Notes under the pieces: generated by a model | What the model was told of the DNA's origin: nothing | Seen by the model: the letters and a program-made list of their open reading frames with translations, nothing else | Database searches by the model: none | Source: Shewanella sp. Arc9-LZ | Lineage (GTDB): Bacteria; Pseudomonadota; Gammaproteobacteria; Enterobacterales; Shewanellaceae | Direction of reading: 5' to 3' | Assembly (NCBI RefSeq): GCF_010092445.1 | Contig: NZ_CP048031.1 | Location: 1,302,001 to 1,366,000 of the forward strand | DNA length: 64,000 bases | Made by a program: the position numbers and the translations under genes | Part shown: positions 1 to 11,183 of the stretch, piece after piece | Layout of the letters: every line of letters begins with the position of its first letter | How positions within the stretch are numbered: position 1 is the first letter of the stretch

Positions 1-312
1 GAGCAAGTGAAAGAATTAATGCGTGCCCACCCAGAACGCAGTGTCGATGTGATTTGGGGTGAAAACTACTCTGGTGGTTATCGTATTCGCGTTAGAGTAC
101 TTGCCCATGATCGCAGTGGCTTATTACGAGATTTAACCACAGTGCTAGCGGCAGAGAAATCCAATGTGATGGCCATGAGTTCATCTTCTGATGTTAAAAG
201 CCAAACGGCCACCGTAGAGCTTGAACTTGAATTGTATAATTTAGATGGTTTATCACGGATTCTCGGTAAACTGTCGCTTGTTGATGGTGTGATTGAGTCG
301 CGTCGATTATAA
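1..312 (+). CDS. relA: RelA (p)ppGpp synthetase, C-terminal end (5' truncated by window)
   Basis: The reading frame is open from base 1 to the stop at 310-312, so this is the 3' end of a gene that starts outside the window. The visible 103 residues form an ACT domain: a YRIRVRVLAHDRSGLL stretch, a T-T-V-L helix, and a closing strand with V-D-G-V-I. This is the C-terminal regulatory domain of RelA, the ribosome-bound enzyme that makes (p)ppGpp on uncharged tRNA. The neighbour mazG supports RelA over SpoT, since relA-mazG is a common gammaproteobacterial order and MazG has been linked to ppGpp metabolism. The catalytic domains are not visible. A rho-independent terminator follows. Confidence 0.9.
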   Translation, partial: EQVKELMRAHPERSVDVIWGENYSGGYRIRVRVLAHDRSGLLRDLTTVLAAEKSNVMAMSSSSDVKSQTATVELELELYNLDGLSRILGKLSLVDGVIESRRL

Positions 313-339
313 CGTAATTAACATCATGGACTTATCTTG

Positions 340-370
340 AAGGCATCTACTTGTTAGGTGCCTTTTTCAT
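340..370 (+). terminator. Terminator after relA
   Basis: A hairpin with arms AGGCATC and GGTGCCT (one G-T pair) is followed by a run of five T residues. It lies between the relA stop and the mazG start and probably ends the relA transcript. Confidence 0.7.
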
Positions 371-403
371 TAGATTTTATCTTTACAATAGAGGACCGTT
401 TCT

Positions 404-1225
404 GTGGCAGATATTCAATCGTTACTGACCATCATGCAGCAATTGCGCAACCCCGAGTCTGGTTGTCCTTGGGATCAAGCGCAAGATTTTGCCAGTATTG
501 TGCCCTTTACCTTAGAAGAAGCTTATGAGGTTGTTGATACTATTGAGCGACAAGCATGGGAAGAGTTACCTGATGAACTGGGCGACTTATTGTTTCAGAT
601 AGTGTTTTATTGCCAATTAGGGCAAGAGCAAGGTAAGTTCGATTTTTCGACGGTAGTGGCGCGAATTAGCGATAAGCTTATTCGCCGTCATCCACATGTA
701 TTTGCTCAGTCAGAAAACAACGTTGTTGGTGCCATCACCAATACACGCGATTTAAGCCAAGCGTGGGATGTGTTAAAAGCCAATGAACGTCAGCAAAAAA
801 AATTGCACTCAGCGTTAGATGATATCCCTCAAGCATTACCCGCGTTATCTAGAGCACGAAAAATTCAACATCGAGTGGCTAAAGTTGGCTTTGATTGGGC
901 CGAGCTTGAGCCTATTGTTGCCAAAATACATGAAGAAATGAATGAAGTACTGGTAGAAGTTAATCTACGACATCAAGACCCTGAATTTTATCAACCGAGA
1001 ATTGTTGATGAAATGGGCGATTTATTGTTTGCTGTAGTGAACCTTGCTCGTCATTTAAACGTTGATCCTGAACAAGCACTACGTCAAGCCAATCATAAAT
1101 TTGAACGTAGATTTAGAGGGGTTGAGCAATGTGTAGACAATAGTGGAAAACCGATACAACAGCATAGCTTGGAAGAATTAGACCACTACTGGAATGTGGT
1201 AAAACAACACGAAAACATAAATTAA
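404..1225 (+). CDS. mazG: Nucleoside triphosphate pyrophosphohydrolase MazG
   Basis: MazG hydrolyses (d)NTPs to monophosphates and pyrophosphate in the cytoplasm and cleans up aberrant nucleotides. The 273-residue protein has the usual duplicated MazG fold. The first repeat shows CPWDQ (residues 21-25), EEAYE (38-42) and ELGDLLF (58-64), which are the Mg-binding acidic motifs. The second repeat shows EEMNEV and EMGDLLF in its C-terminal half. The length is close to the E. coli protein. The start is GTG at 404, preceded by AGAGGA as ribosome binding site. Its place after relA matches the classical relA-mazG order. Confidence 0.96.
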   Translation: MADIQSLLTIMQQLRNPESGCPWDQAQDFASIVPFTLEEAYEVVDTIERQAWEELPDELGDLLFQIVFYCQLGQEQGKFDFSTVVARISDKLIRRHPHVFAQSENNVVGAITNTRDLSQAWDVLKANERQQKKLHSALDDIPQALPALSRARKIQHRVAKVGFDWAELEPIVAKIHEEMNEVLVEVNLRHQDPEFYQPRIVDEMGDLLFAVVNLARHLNVDPEQALRQANHKFERRFRGVEQCVDNSGKPIQQHSLEELDHYWNVVKQHENIN

Positions 1226-1247
1226 GCTAAAATTAGCGCGTTTAAGT

Positions 1248-1276
1248 TTGTCGAAACGAGGTGGCTTTGCTATAAT
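1248..1276 (+). promoter_or_regulatory. Sigma-70 promoter for pyrG
   Basis: TTGTCG (1248-1253) and a perfect TATAAT (1271-1276) are separated by 17 bases, 64 bases upstream of the pyrG ATG. In E. coli-type pyrG genes the initially transcribed region controls expression by CTP-sensitive mechanisms in some bacteria. Nothing here lets me assign such a mechanism. Confidence 0.65.
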
Positions 1277-1291
1277 ATCGCCCCGTCCTAG

Positions 1292-2977
<1,686 letters not shown>

Positions 2978-2983
2978 TGAATC

Positions 2984-3015
2984 AGCCGCTAATGTATCCA
3001 TTAGCGGCTTTTTTA
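2984..3015 (+). terminator. Terminator after pyrG
   Basis: An 11-bp perfect stem (arms starting AGCCGCTAATG) with a 4-base loop is followed by seven T residues. It begins a few bases after the pyrG stop. Confidence 0.9.
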
Positions 3016-3224
3016 TTCAAGATACTTGCGTTAGATCATATAATCGCATTGATGGCGTGTAACTGCAGTGAAAACTAAGTTGATGCAAAGTCTAATTCGA
3101 TTTATCCTAAGCACTAACCGATTTAAAATTACTAAATTGAAAGTTATATACCAATAAATCTGCTTTTTTAAGTCTGTTATGTATTTTTATTGGTATTAAC
3201 TTTTTATTTCTTTTAATTTTTTAA

Positions 3225-4553
<1,329 letters not shown>

Positions 4554-4573
4554 TATTTTTGCTTTAGCTTAAA

Positions 4574-4600
4574 AAGGCCACCACTCGGTGGCCTTTTTTG
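4574..4600 (+). terminator. Terminator after eno
   Basis: Arms AAGGCCACC and GGTGGCCTT with a 4-base loop are followed by a T run. This is a textbook intrinsic terminator 20 bases after the eno stop. Confidence 0.93.
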
Positions 4601-4653
4601 TTGTACTATAACGGACATATTTTCTAAGGATTACTTCGACATAAGTTAATATT

Positions 4654-4956
4654 ATGAAGCAACTAATATTTTTACTGATTTGTTTATTGTCACTTTTACA
4701 GTACCGGCTTTGGTTGGGCGATAACAATTTGTCAGAATATGTCTTATTGCAAACCCAAATAGCAGGCCAAGAACAAAGTAATGGCAAGCTTGTCGCTCGA
4801 AATCAAATTCTTAAAGAAGAAATTATCGATTTGAAAAGTGGCACAGAAGCCATTGAAGAACGTGCCCGTAACGAATTAGGTATGGTGAAAGACGGCGAAA
4901 CGTTTTATCGGGTCGTGGGTAGCGAACTACGTGAACGGAACCCATTTAATCGTTAA
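4654..4956 (+). CDS. ftsB: Cell division protein FtsB
   Basis: FtsB is a small bitopic inner-membrane protein that joins FtsL and FtsQ in the divisome and helps activate septal peptidoglycan synthesis. The 100-residue protein has a single membrane segment at about residues 3-20, a periplasmic coiled coil at about 28-70 (heptad-like E/Q/N pattern), and the conserved ERARNELGMV region. The length and the position directly before ispD match the standard eno-ftsB-ispD-ispF order. Confidence 0.94.
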   Translation: MKQLIFLLICLLSLLQYRLWLGDNNLSEYVLLQTQIAGQEQSNGKLVARNQILKEEIIDLKSGTEAIEERARNELGMVKDGETFYRVVGSELRERNPFNR

Positions 4957-5017
4957 CGCAGGTTGCACAGCAGGTTTAACCCTCAGTCATATTACTTTAA
5001 ATATTGGTACTGCATAT

Positions 5018-5716
5018 ATGTCAAACAATCCTCGTTCCATTATTGCAATTGTGCCTGCTGCAGGTGTTGGCAGTCGCATGGGGGCTGACAAACCTAAGCA
5101 ATATTTAATGCTTGGCCAACAAAGCATTCTCGGCCATACATTAGATACATTGTTAGCTCACCCTGATATAGCTCAGGTTATTGTTGCATTGCATCCACAA
5201 GATAATTATTTTAGCCAATTGCCACAATCTAAACATCCTAAGTTAACCCAAGTTGTTGGTGGTGGAGAGCGTGCTGATTCTGTTTTAGCTGCGTTAGACT
5301 ATGCGCATAGTCATAATCCAGATGCGTGGGCTCTTGTTCATGACGCGGCAAGACCTTGTGTAACCCACCAAGATATTACCCAATTGATTGAGTCGGTAGC
5401 TATTCATCCTCAGGGTGCCATTCTTGCTGCACCCGTTCGCGACACCATGAAGCGCAGTAACGCCAGTGGTCATATTGTTCATACTGTCGACCGCTCGTTG
5501 CTATGGCATGCATTAACGCCGCAGTATTTCCCGGTCTCGATTTTACGAACCCACTTATCGGCAGCATTAGCGGCGCAGGTACCTATTACTGATGAAGCCA
5601 GTGCCATGGAATGGGCTGGTATTATGCCGGGATTGGTTAATGGCCGAATGGATAATATCAAAGTGACTCATCCAGATGATTTACAGTTGGCAACTCTGTT
5701 TCTGGCGCAACAATAA
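5018..5716 (+). CDS. ispD: 2-C-methyl-D-erythritol 4-phosphate cytidylyltransferase
   Basis: IspD attaches CMP to methylerythritol phosphate in the MEP route to isoprenoids. I chose the ATG at 5018 (232 residues). The frame is open further upstream to 4931, but that part overlaps ftsB and does not look like IspD. The nucleotide-binding motif PAAGVGSRMG with the following DKPKQY is at residues 12-28. The DAARP motif lies near the middle, and a D-N-I-K-V-T ending is present. Intergenic distance to ispF is 61 bases, so the two are probably cotranscribed. Confidence 0.95.
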   Translation: MSNNPRSIIAIVPAAGVGSRMGADKPKQYLMLGQQSILGHTLDTLLAHPDIAQVIVALHPQDNYFSQLPQSKHPKLTQVVGGGERADSVLAALDYAHSHNPDAWALVHDAARPCVTHQDITQLIESVAIHPQGAILAAPVRDTMKRSNASGHIVHTVDRSLLWHALTPQYFPVSILRTHLSAALAAQVPITDEASAMEWAGIMPGLVNGRMDNIKVTHPDDLQLATLFLAQQ

Positions 5717-5777
5717 TTAACTGAAATAACCACACTCGTTAATATTAGTTCAAAGCAAGTTAAGATAAGGTTTTTAA

Positions 5778-6257
5778 ATGAATATTCGTATCGGTCATGG
5801 TTTTGATGTACATAAATTTGGCGGTGATAGCCCATTGATTTTAGGTGGTGTTACTGTTCCTTATGACTGTGGACTGATTGCCCATTCTGACGGTGATGTT
5901 GTACTGCATGCCATTAGTGATGCGATATTAGGGGCGATGGCGTTAGGTGATATAGGTAAACATTTCCCTGATACTGATGCTAATTTTGCTGGTGCTGATA
6001 GTCGAGTGCTATTAAGACACTGTTATCAACTTGCACTGCAAAAGCAGTTTGTTTTAGGTAATCTAGATGTCACCATTATTGCTCAAGCACCTAAGATGGC
6101 ACCCCATATTGAAGCCATACGTCAGTGCTTAAGTGCTGACTTACAAACAGATATCGATAATATTAATGTTAAAGCGACGACTACCGAAAATCTCGGTTTT
6201 ACTGGACGTAAAGAAGGCATTGCTGTTGAAGCTGTTGTGTTGATGAAGAGCCAATAA
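5778..6257 (+). CDS. ispF: 2-C-methyl-D-erythritol 2,4-cyclodiphosphate synthase
   Basis: IspF cyclises CDP-methylerythritol 2-phosphate with release of CMP, the step after IspE in the MEP pathway. The 159-residue length is standard for the homotrimer. The zinc ligands Asp10 and His12 are visible in GFDVHKF, followed by the HSDGDV loop and the C-terminal [15 protein letters not shown] motif. An AAGG ribosome binding site precedes the ATG. It sits between ispD and truD, as in other gammaproteobacteria. Confidence 0.97.
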   Translation: MNIRIGHGFDVHKFGGDSPLILGGVTVPYDCGLIAHSDGDVVLHAISDAILGAMALGDIGKHFPDTDANFAGADSRVLLRHCYQLALQKQFVLGNLDVTIIAQAPKMAPHIEAIRQCLSADLQTDIDNINVKATTTENLGFTGRKEGIAVEAVVLMKSQ

Positions 6258-6284
6258 CCTACAAAATATAGAGAGTTCTGTCAC

Positions 6285-7358
6285 ATGAAAGAATTACATT
6301 ATCTATTTGGTAAACCAATAAGCCAAGCTGATTTACGTACCAATAACAGCGACTTTATTGTTAAAGAAATTTTGCCTTTTACCCCAACAGGGGAAGGCGA
6401 GCATCATATGCTTCATGTACGTAAAAATGGCATGAATACCGTATATGTTGCTGAAATATTAGCTAAATTTGCTAAAGTGCATCCCAAAGAAGTGACCTAT
6501 GCCGGTCAGAAAGACAAAAATGCTATTACTGAACAATGGTTCGGCATACGTATTCCTGGTAAAGAAACGCCAGAGTGGACAGAGCTAAATGACGATAAAT
6601 TAACCATTCTGTCGAGCAGTCGTCACAGTAAAAAATTGCGTATTGGCGCTTTACTTGGAAATCGATTTGTACTGACATTGCGTAATATCAATGATACTGC
6701 CGATGTCGAATCTCGTTTACAGCAGATAGCCAAACTCGGTGTCCCCAATTATTTTGGTGAGCAACGCTTTGGCCATGATGGTAAAAACCTGATCTTAGGT
6801 CGACAAATGCTCAGTGGTGGTCGAAACATAAAAGATCGCCATAAGCGCAGCATGTATTTATCGGCCGTGCGTTCCAATATATTCAATCAGGTAGTGTCAT
6901 TTCGTTTAGCTAATCATCAGGTCGATACCGTCGCTGGCGATTGCGTGATGTTAGCTGGCAGTAAAAGCTATTTTACCGCCGAAGTATGGGATGATGTTCT
7001 CAACAGCCGCTTAGCTGAAAAAGATATTCAACTTTCAGCTCCTCTTTGGGGACGGGGAACACCATTAGCACAAGGTGAGGCATTAGCTTTAGAGTTAACG
7101 CCATTAGCTGAATTATCGGCCGATTTACAGGGACTCGAAGAAGCGGGTTTATCGCAAGAGAGACGGCCATTATTACTTGAGCCTCAAGGAATGAAATGGC
7201 AGTTTGATGCTGATACGCTCACACTTGAATTTGTGTTGCCTGCAGGGAGTTATGCCACCTCGGTGCTACGCGAGCTCGCTGATTACCAAGATGTCCAAGA
7301 GTCGCAACGAAAAGTCATGGTTGCCGAGCAACAAGCACAAAAAAATGAAGAGTGTTAA
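6285..7358 (+). CDS. truD: tRNA pseudouridine(13) synthase TruD
   Basis: TruD makes pseudouridine 13 in tRNA-Glu. The 357-residue protein shows the family motif GQKDKNA with the catalytic Asp77. It also has NYFGEQRFG and, in the C-terminal part, the FVLPAGSYAT motif. The insertion domain typical of TruD lies between. The gene is 27 bases after ispF and 3 bases before surE, so it belongs to the ispDF-truD-surE-pcm operon. Confidence 0.96.
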   Translation: MKELHYLFGKPISQADLRTNNSDFIVKEILPFTPTGEGEHHMLHVRKNGMNTVYVAEILAKFAKVHPKEVTYAGQKDKNAITEQWFGIRIPGKETPEWTELNDDKLTILSSSRHSKKLRIGALLGNRFVLTLRNINDTADVESRLQQIAKLGVPNYFGEQRFGHDGKNLILGRQMLSGGRNIKDRHKRSMYLSAVRSNIFNQVVSFRLANHQVDTVAGDCVMLAGSKSYFTAEVWDDVLNSRLAEKDIQLSAPLWGRGTPLAQGEALALELTPLAELSADLQGLEEAGLSQERRPLLLEPQGMKWQFDADTLTLEFVLPAGSYATSVLRELADYQDVQESQRKVMVAEQQAQKNEEC

Positions 7359-7361
7359 TTA

Positions 7362-8111
7362 ATGATTAATATTTTAGTCAGTAATGATGATGGCGTGAGA
7401 GCCCCCGGCATCATTGCATTAACCCACGCATTGAGTGAGTTTGCGCAAGTATTAACTGTCGCACCGGATCGTAATTGCTCTGGTGCGAGCAATTCATTAA
7501 CCTTGACTAATCCATTAAGAATTAATAACTTAGAAAATGGCTATGTTTCGGTTAATGGTACACCGACAGATTGTGTGCATCTCGCGATTAGGCAATTGTG
7601 TCAAACCGAACCTGATATTGTCGTTTCTGGTATTAATGCCGGGGCGAATATGGGGGATGACACTTTATATTCAGGCACTGTTGCAGCGGCAATGGAGGGA
7701 CGTTTTTTAGGTTTACCTGCCATTGCTGTGTCACTGGTTGGAAAATCATTAATCCATTACGATACAGCAGCTGTTTACGCAGCCAAAATTGTAAAAGGGT
7801 TGCTGCAACATCCTATTAGTCGTGATCAAATTTTGAATGTTAATGTTCCAGATTTACCTTTAGCACAAATTAAAGGGATTAAAGTTACCCGTTTAGGAGC
7901 GCGACATAAAGCCGAAGGTATGATAAAAACCCAAGATCCAGCGGGTAAAGATATATACTGGCTTGGTCCTGTTGGCAGTGAACAAGATTCCGGTGAAGGG
8001 ACTGACTTTGGTGCTGTAGCTGCGGGATATGTATCTATAACGCCACTCACGGTAGACTTAACGGCATACAATCAACTTGATGGATTAGCCGATTGGATAA
8101 TAAAAATATGA
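7362..8111 (+). CDS. surE: 5'/3'-nucleotidase SurE
   Basis: SurE is a metal-dependent survival phosphatase acting on nucleoside monophosphates and short polyphosphates. The 249-residue protein has the diagnostic N-terminal SNDDG motif (Asp9, Asp10), the SGASNS loop, the VNGTPTDCV motif and a later SGTVAAA motif. It overlaps the next gene pcm by four bases (ATGA), the usual sign of translational coupling, and surE-pcm is a classical pair in stationary-phase survival. Confidence 0.97.
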   Translation: MINILVSNDDGVRAPGIIALTHALSEFAQVLTVAPDRNCSGASNSLTLTNPLRINNLENGYVSVNGTPTDCVHLAIRQLCQTEPDIVVSGINAGANMGDDTLYSGTVAAAMEGRFLGLPAIAVSLVGKSLIHYDTAAVYAAKIVKGLLQHPISRDQILNVNVPDLPLAQIKGIKVTRLGARHKAEGMIKTQDPAGKDIYWLGPVGSEQDSGEGTDFGAVAAGYVSITPLTVDLTAYNQLDGLADWIIKI

Positions 8112-8743
8112 CTCGTGTAGCTTCTACATCAGCAATGAATTTGGCCAAAAAACTGGCCGAGGCAGGGATTCGACATCCTGCGGTATTGCATGCTGTAGCA
8201 ACAACACCACGTGAATTGTTCCTTGATGGTGCATTAGCTCATAAGGCGTATGAGAATACGGCATTACCTATCGGGCAGGGACAGACAATTTCGCAGCCTT
8301 ATATTGTGGCTCGAATGACTGAACTGTTGCTGCAACATAATCCTCAAAAAGTGTTAGAAATTGGCACTGGTTCAGGTTACCAAGCCGCTGTTTTAGCATC
8401 GTTAATTCCAGAGTTATTCACAATTGAGCGTATAAAAGCATTACAAATACAAGCTCGTCAAAGACTAAAACGTCTAGATTTACATAATGTCGCATTCAAA
8501 TATGGTGATGGTTGGCAAGGGTGGTCAAACCGTGGACCATTTGATGGCATAATGGTGACCGCTGCTGCTGCGACAGTACCTCAAGCATTGCTTGAACAAT
8601 TATCCGAACATGGAGTATTGATTATTCCGGTAGGAGAAGACACCCAGCAATTACTCAAAATTACCCGCATCGGACAGACATTCAAATCTGAGATAATAGA
8701 GGCCGTTAAATTTGTTCCTCTCATTAATGGAGATTTGGCTTAG
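8108..8743 (+). CDS. pcm: Protein-L-isoaspartate O-methyltransferase
   Basis: Pcm methylates L-isoaspartyl residues in aged proteins so that they can revert to aspartate. I chose the ATG at 8108 because it overlaps the surE stop as ATGA and starts the family-typical sequence; an in-frame TTG lies 15 bases upstream. The 211-residue product has the substrate-side [10 protein letters not shown] and the S-adenosylmethionine-binding [11 protein letters not shown]. It precedes nlpD-rpoS, as in E. coli. Confidence 0.97.
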   Translation: MTRVASTSAMNLAKKLAEAGIRHPAVLHAVATTPRELFLDGALAHKAYENTALPIGQGQTISQPYIVARMTELLLQHNPQKVLEIGTGSGYQAAVLASLIPELFTIERIKALQIQARQRLKRLDLHNVAFKYGDGWQGWSNRGPFDGIMVTAAAATVPQALLEQLSEHGVLIIPVGEDTQQLLKITRIGQTFKSEIIEAVKFVPLINGDLA

Positions 8744-8845
8744 TTAACACGATACAAATGATTTTTATCCATTATTGATATTTTCGTTTGGAGTAAGCTT
8801 ATTTAGCTTAACAATCACCTATTTCCCCGTTAAGGACTTTGTTTG

Positions 8846-9775
8846 ATGAATACCGGTTGGCCCAACTTTGTGGTCTTAGCAATCATGCTCACTGGATGCA
8901 GCTTTCAAGCTGATCGTCCCGCACCGGTAGACAGCTTATCGTCAAAAAATCATGGTCCTCGGTATCATAAAGGCTCATTAAAAACCGATAAATATAAAGT
9001 ACAGAAAGGTGACACACTTTATTCAATAGCTTGGGGGGCTGGACGTAATTTTGTCGAAGTTGCCCGTTTGAATCGTTTATCGGCTCCTTATACTATTTAT
9101 CCTGGGCAAACGCTTAATTTAGCCACTACAAATAATAGTCAATCGGCACCTGCTCGAGCATCCCAACCTTCTGTTAATTCAGTACAAACCCAAGCCGTTA
9201 CTAAACCCTATATTTCGAGTTCGAATAGTTCTATATTAAAAACAATCAAACCTACGGTTGCGCCAAACCCAGTCCCAGCAGTCGTTTCAGTCAGAACGAA
9301 AAAAGATCTTGATCACAAAGTGAAGCCTGCGTATTCTGTAACAACTACCCAACAAACAATTAACCAAAGTGCGAGTGGTTCTGTCGCTAATTTGCCACAG
9401 CAAGTTCAGCAATGGCACTGGCCAGTTAGAGGCCGAATAGTTGGATATTTTTCGGCATCAGAACAAGGCAATCAAGGTATAAAGATTGCTGGTAATCGCG
9501 GCGATATTATTAAAGCCGCAGCAGATGGGAGAGTCGTGTATGCCGGTAATGCACTGCGCGGGTATGGCAACTTAGTTATTATCAAACACAATGATGATTT
9601 TTTAAGTGCTTATGCGCATGCCGACACGATATTGGTTAAAGAAAAGCAATATGTGAGTGCAGGACAAACAGTTGCAAAAATGGGCAGTACCGGGACACAC
9701 CAAGTTATGCTTCACTTTGAAGTACGATTTCATGGTAAGTCTGTCAACCCATTACGATATCTACCTAAACAGTAA
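8846..9775 (+). CDS. nlpD: Murein hydrolase activator NlpD-type lipoprotein (LysM + degenerate M23)
   Basis: NlpD is an outer-membrane lipoprotein that activates the amidase AmiC during cell separation. The start is taken at ATG 8846 with AAGGA upstream (an in-frame TTG sits directly before it). A lipobox LTGC puts the lipidated residue at Cys18. A LysM domain covers about residues 50-95, then a Ser/Thr/Pro-rich linker, and an M23-type LytM domain covers about 185-305. The zinc ligands are lost: Asn replaces His in NQGIKIAG and Met-Leu-His replaces His-x-His. This matches the non-catalytic NlpD class. The gene is just upstream of rpoS, and in E. coli rpoS promoters lie inside nlpD. Confidence 0.94.
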   Translation: MNTGWPNFVVLAIMLTGCSFQADRPAPVDSLSSKNHGPRYHKGSLKTDKYKVQKGDTLYSIAWGAGRNFVEVARLNRLSAPYTIYPGQTLNLATTNNSQSAPARASQPSVNSVQTQAVTKPYISSSNSSILKTIKPTVAPNPVPAVVSVRTKKDLDHKVKPAYSVTTTQQTINQSASGSVANLPQQVQQWHWPVRGRIVGYFSASEQGNQGIKIAGNRGDIIKAAADGRVVYAGNALRGYGNLVIIKHNDDFLSAYAHADTILVKEKQYVSAGQTVAKMGSTGTHQVMLHFEVRFHGKSVNPLRYLPKQ

Positions 9776-9853
9776 TTGTTTAGCAACATAAATAACGGAG
9801 GATAAGCAAGTGAAGTAGATTAAATACCACAAATTAGGTTTGGGAGAGCAATT

Positions 9854-10825
9854 ATGAGCCGCAAAAATAATACTGCTTCAGCAGAATATCTTGTCGATCT
9901 AGCTAAACAACCACCAGAAGTTGCAACCGGTAAACGCGATTTGGTGCAACAACTTGATATTGAAGAAAAAGTCCAAGATGACTTACAAAAAAATTTAGAC
10001 GCTACTCAATTATATTTAGGTGAAATAGGTTTTTCTCCGCTACTGACAGCAGAGGAAGAAGTGTTTTTTTCACGTAAATCCCTCAAAGGCTGCGAAAAGT
10101 CTCGCAACCGCATGATAGAAAGTAACCTCCGTCTTGTTGTTAAAATTTCCAGAAGATATAACAATCGTGGTTTAGCGCTGCTCGATCTGATCGAAGAAGG
10201 CAATTTAGGCTTAATTCGAGCGGTTGAAAAGTTTGATCCTGAGCGTGGTTTCCGTTTTTCCACTTATGCAACGTGGTGGATCAGACAAACCATTGAACGG
10301 GCGATCATGAACCAGACTCGCACTATCCGTCTACCAATTCATATTGTAAAAGAATTAAATGTGTACTTGCGTACAGCAAGACAGCTTGCCCAAAAACTTG
10401 ATCACGAACCGACCGCAGAAGAAATCGCCGAAAAGTTAGATGTGTCGACCGGTGATGTTAGCCGTATGCTGAAGTTAAACGAAAGAATTACTTCGGTAGA
10501 CTCGCCTCTGAGTGGCGATAATGAGAAGGCATTATTAGATGTTATTGCTGATGATGATTCCGTTGGCCCTGATTATCGGGTACAAAATGAAGATTTATCT
10601 AATTCGATAGTGGGCTGGTTAAACGAATTAAACACTAAACAACGCGAAGTGTTAGCAAGACGTTTTGGTTTACTCGGATATGAACCTTCAACATTAGAGA
10701 ATGTCGGTGCCGAAATTGGTTTAACACGTGAGCGTGTACGTCAAATTCAAGTCGAAGCGCTTAAACGCTTAAAAGACTTACTTGGGGCGCAAGGACTGTC
10801 GGTTGAAGCATTATTCAGAGATTAA
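9854..10825 (+). CDS. rpoS: RNA polymerase sigma factor RpoS
   Basis: RpoS directs the general stress and stationary-phase programme. The 323-residue protein contains region 1.2 ([14 protein letters not shown]), region 2 with the core-binding [12 protein letters not shown] and promoter-melting [13 protein letters not shown] stretches, region 3, and region 4 with a helix-turn-helix ending in [13 protein letters not shown]. The absence of the long region 1.1 separates it from RpoD. The flanking nlpD and convergent mutS match the conserved locus. A GGGAGAG ribosome binding site precedes the ATG. Confidence 0.97.
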   Translation: MSRKNNTASAEYLVDLAKQPPEVATGKRDLVQQLDIEEKVQDDLQKNLDATQLYLGEIGFSPLLTAEEEVFFSRKSLKGCEKSRNRMIESNLRLVVKISRRYNNRGLALLDLIEEGNLGLIRAVEKFDPERGFRFSTYATWWIRQTIERAIMNQTRTIRLPIHIVKELNVYLRTARQLAQKLDHEPTAEEIAEKLDVSTGDVSRMLKLNERITSVDSPLSGDNEKALLDVIADDDSVGPDYRVQNEDLSNSIVGWLNELNTKQREVLARRFGLLGYEPSTLENVGAEIGLTRERVRQIQVEALKRLKDLLGAQGLSVEALFRD

Positions 10826-11137
10826 TGGACAGTGAACGTTTATTGTGAATATTAGGCGGTTGACTATGATCAACACACAAATGATATGTCATCATTAATG
10901 TGTCAATAAGGTCAATTAAGGTATTGCGATATTAGGGTTAAGACCTATATGAGCATTTTAATTTTGCTCATGCGCTTAGGTTTATCCTACTAATCGCCAA
11001 CTTAATTTAAGCGTTGTGTAGTGGCAACTTGACGATATAACCTAGGTATTACTGCTGGTGTTTTAATACTGTTGGTTCATTTCATCGTATTTCAGGGGCG
11101 TTACTCGTTTGATGTAACACCTAATACGTCATTGAAA
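10826..11137. other. Intergenic region between rpoS and mutS, no gene
   Basis: About 310 bases without a credible coding frame. One hairpin is visible at about 10949-10971 (arms ATGAGCA and TGCTCAT), without a T tract, so it is not a clear terminator for rpoS. A short open frame at 11072-11254 shows no protein-like features and runs into the mutS end. Confidence 0.6.
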
Positions 11138-11160
11138 TGGAAGCCTTTGCAGGCTTCCAC
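11136..11160 (-). terminator. Terminator of mutS
   Basis: Arms TGGAAGCCT and AGGCTTCCA enclose a four-base loop (11138-11159). Read on the minus strand it is followed by TTTC and lies about 25 bases after the mutS stop. Confidence 0.7.
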
Positions 11161-11183
11161 AGTTCAAAAATTCACTTGGCCAG

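Noticed and set aside
4931..5017. Upstream extension of IspD
   Set aside because: The extra residues overlap ftsB and do not resemble the IspD N-terminus; ATG 5018 starts the conserved sequence.
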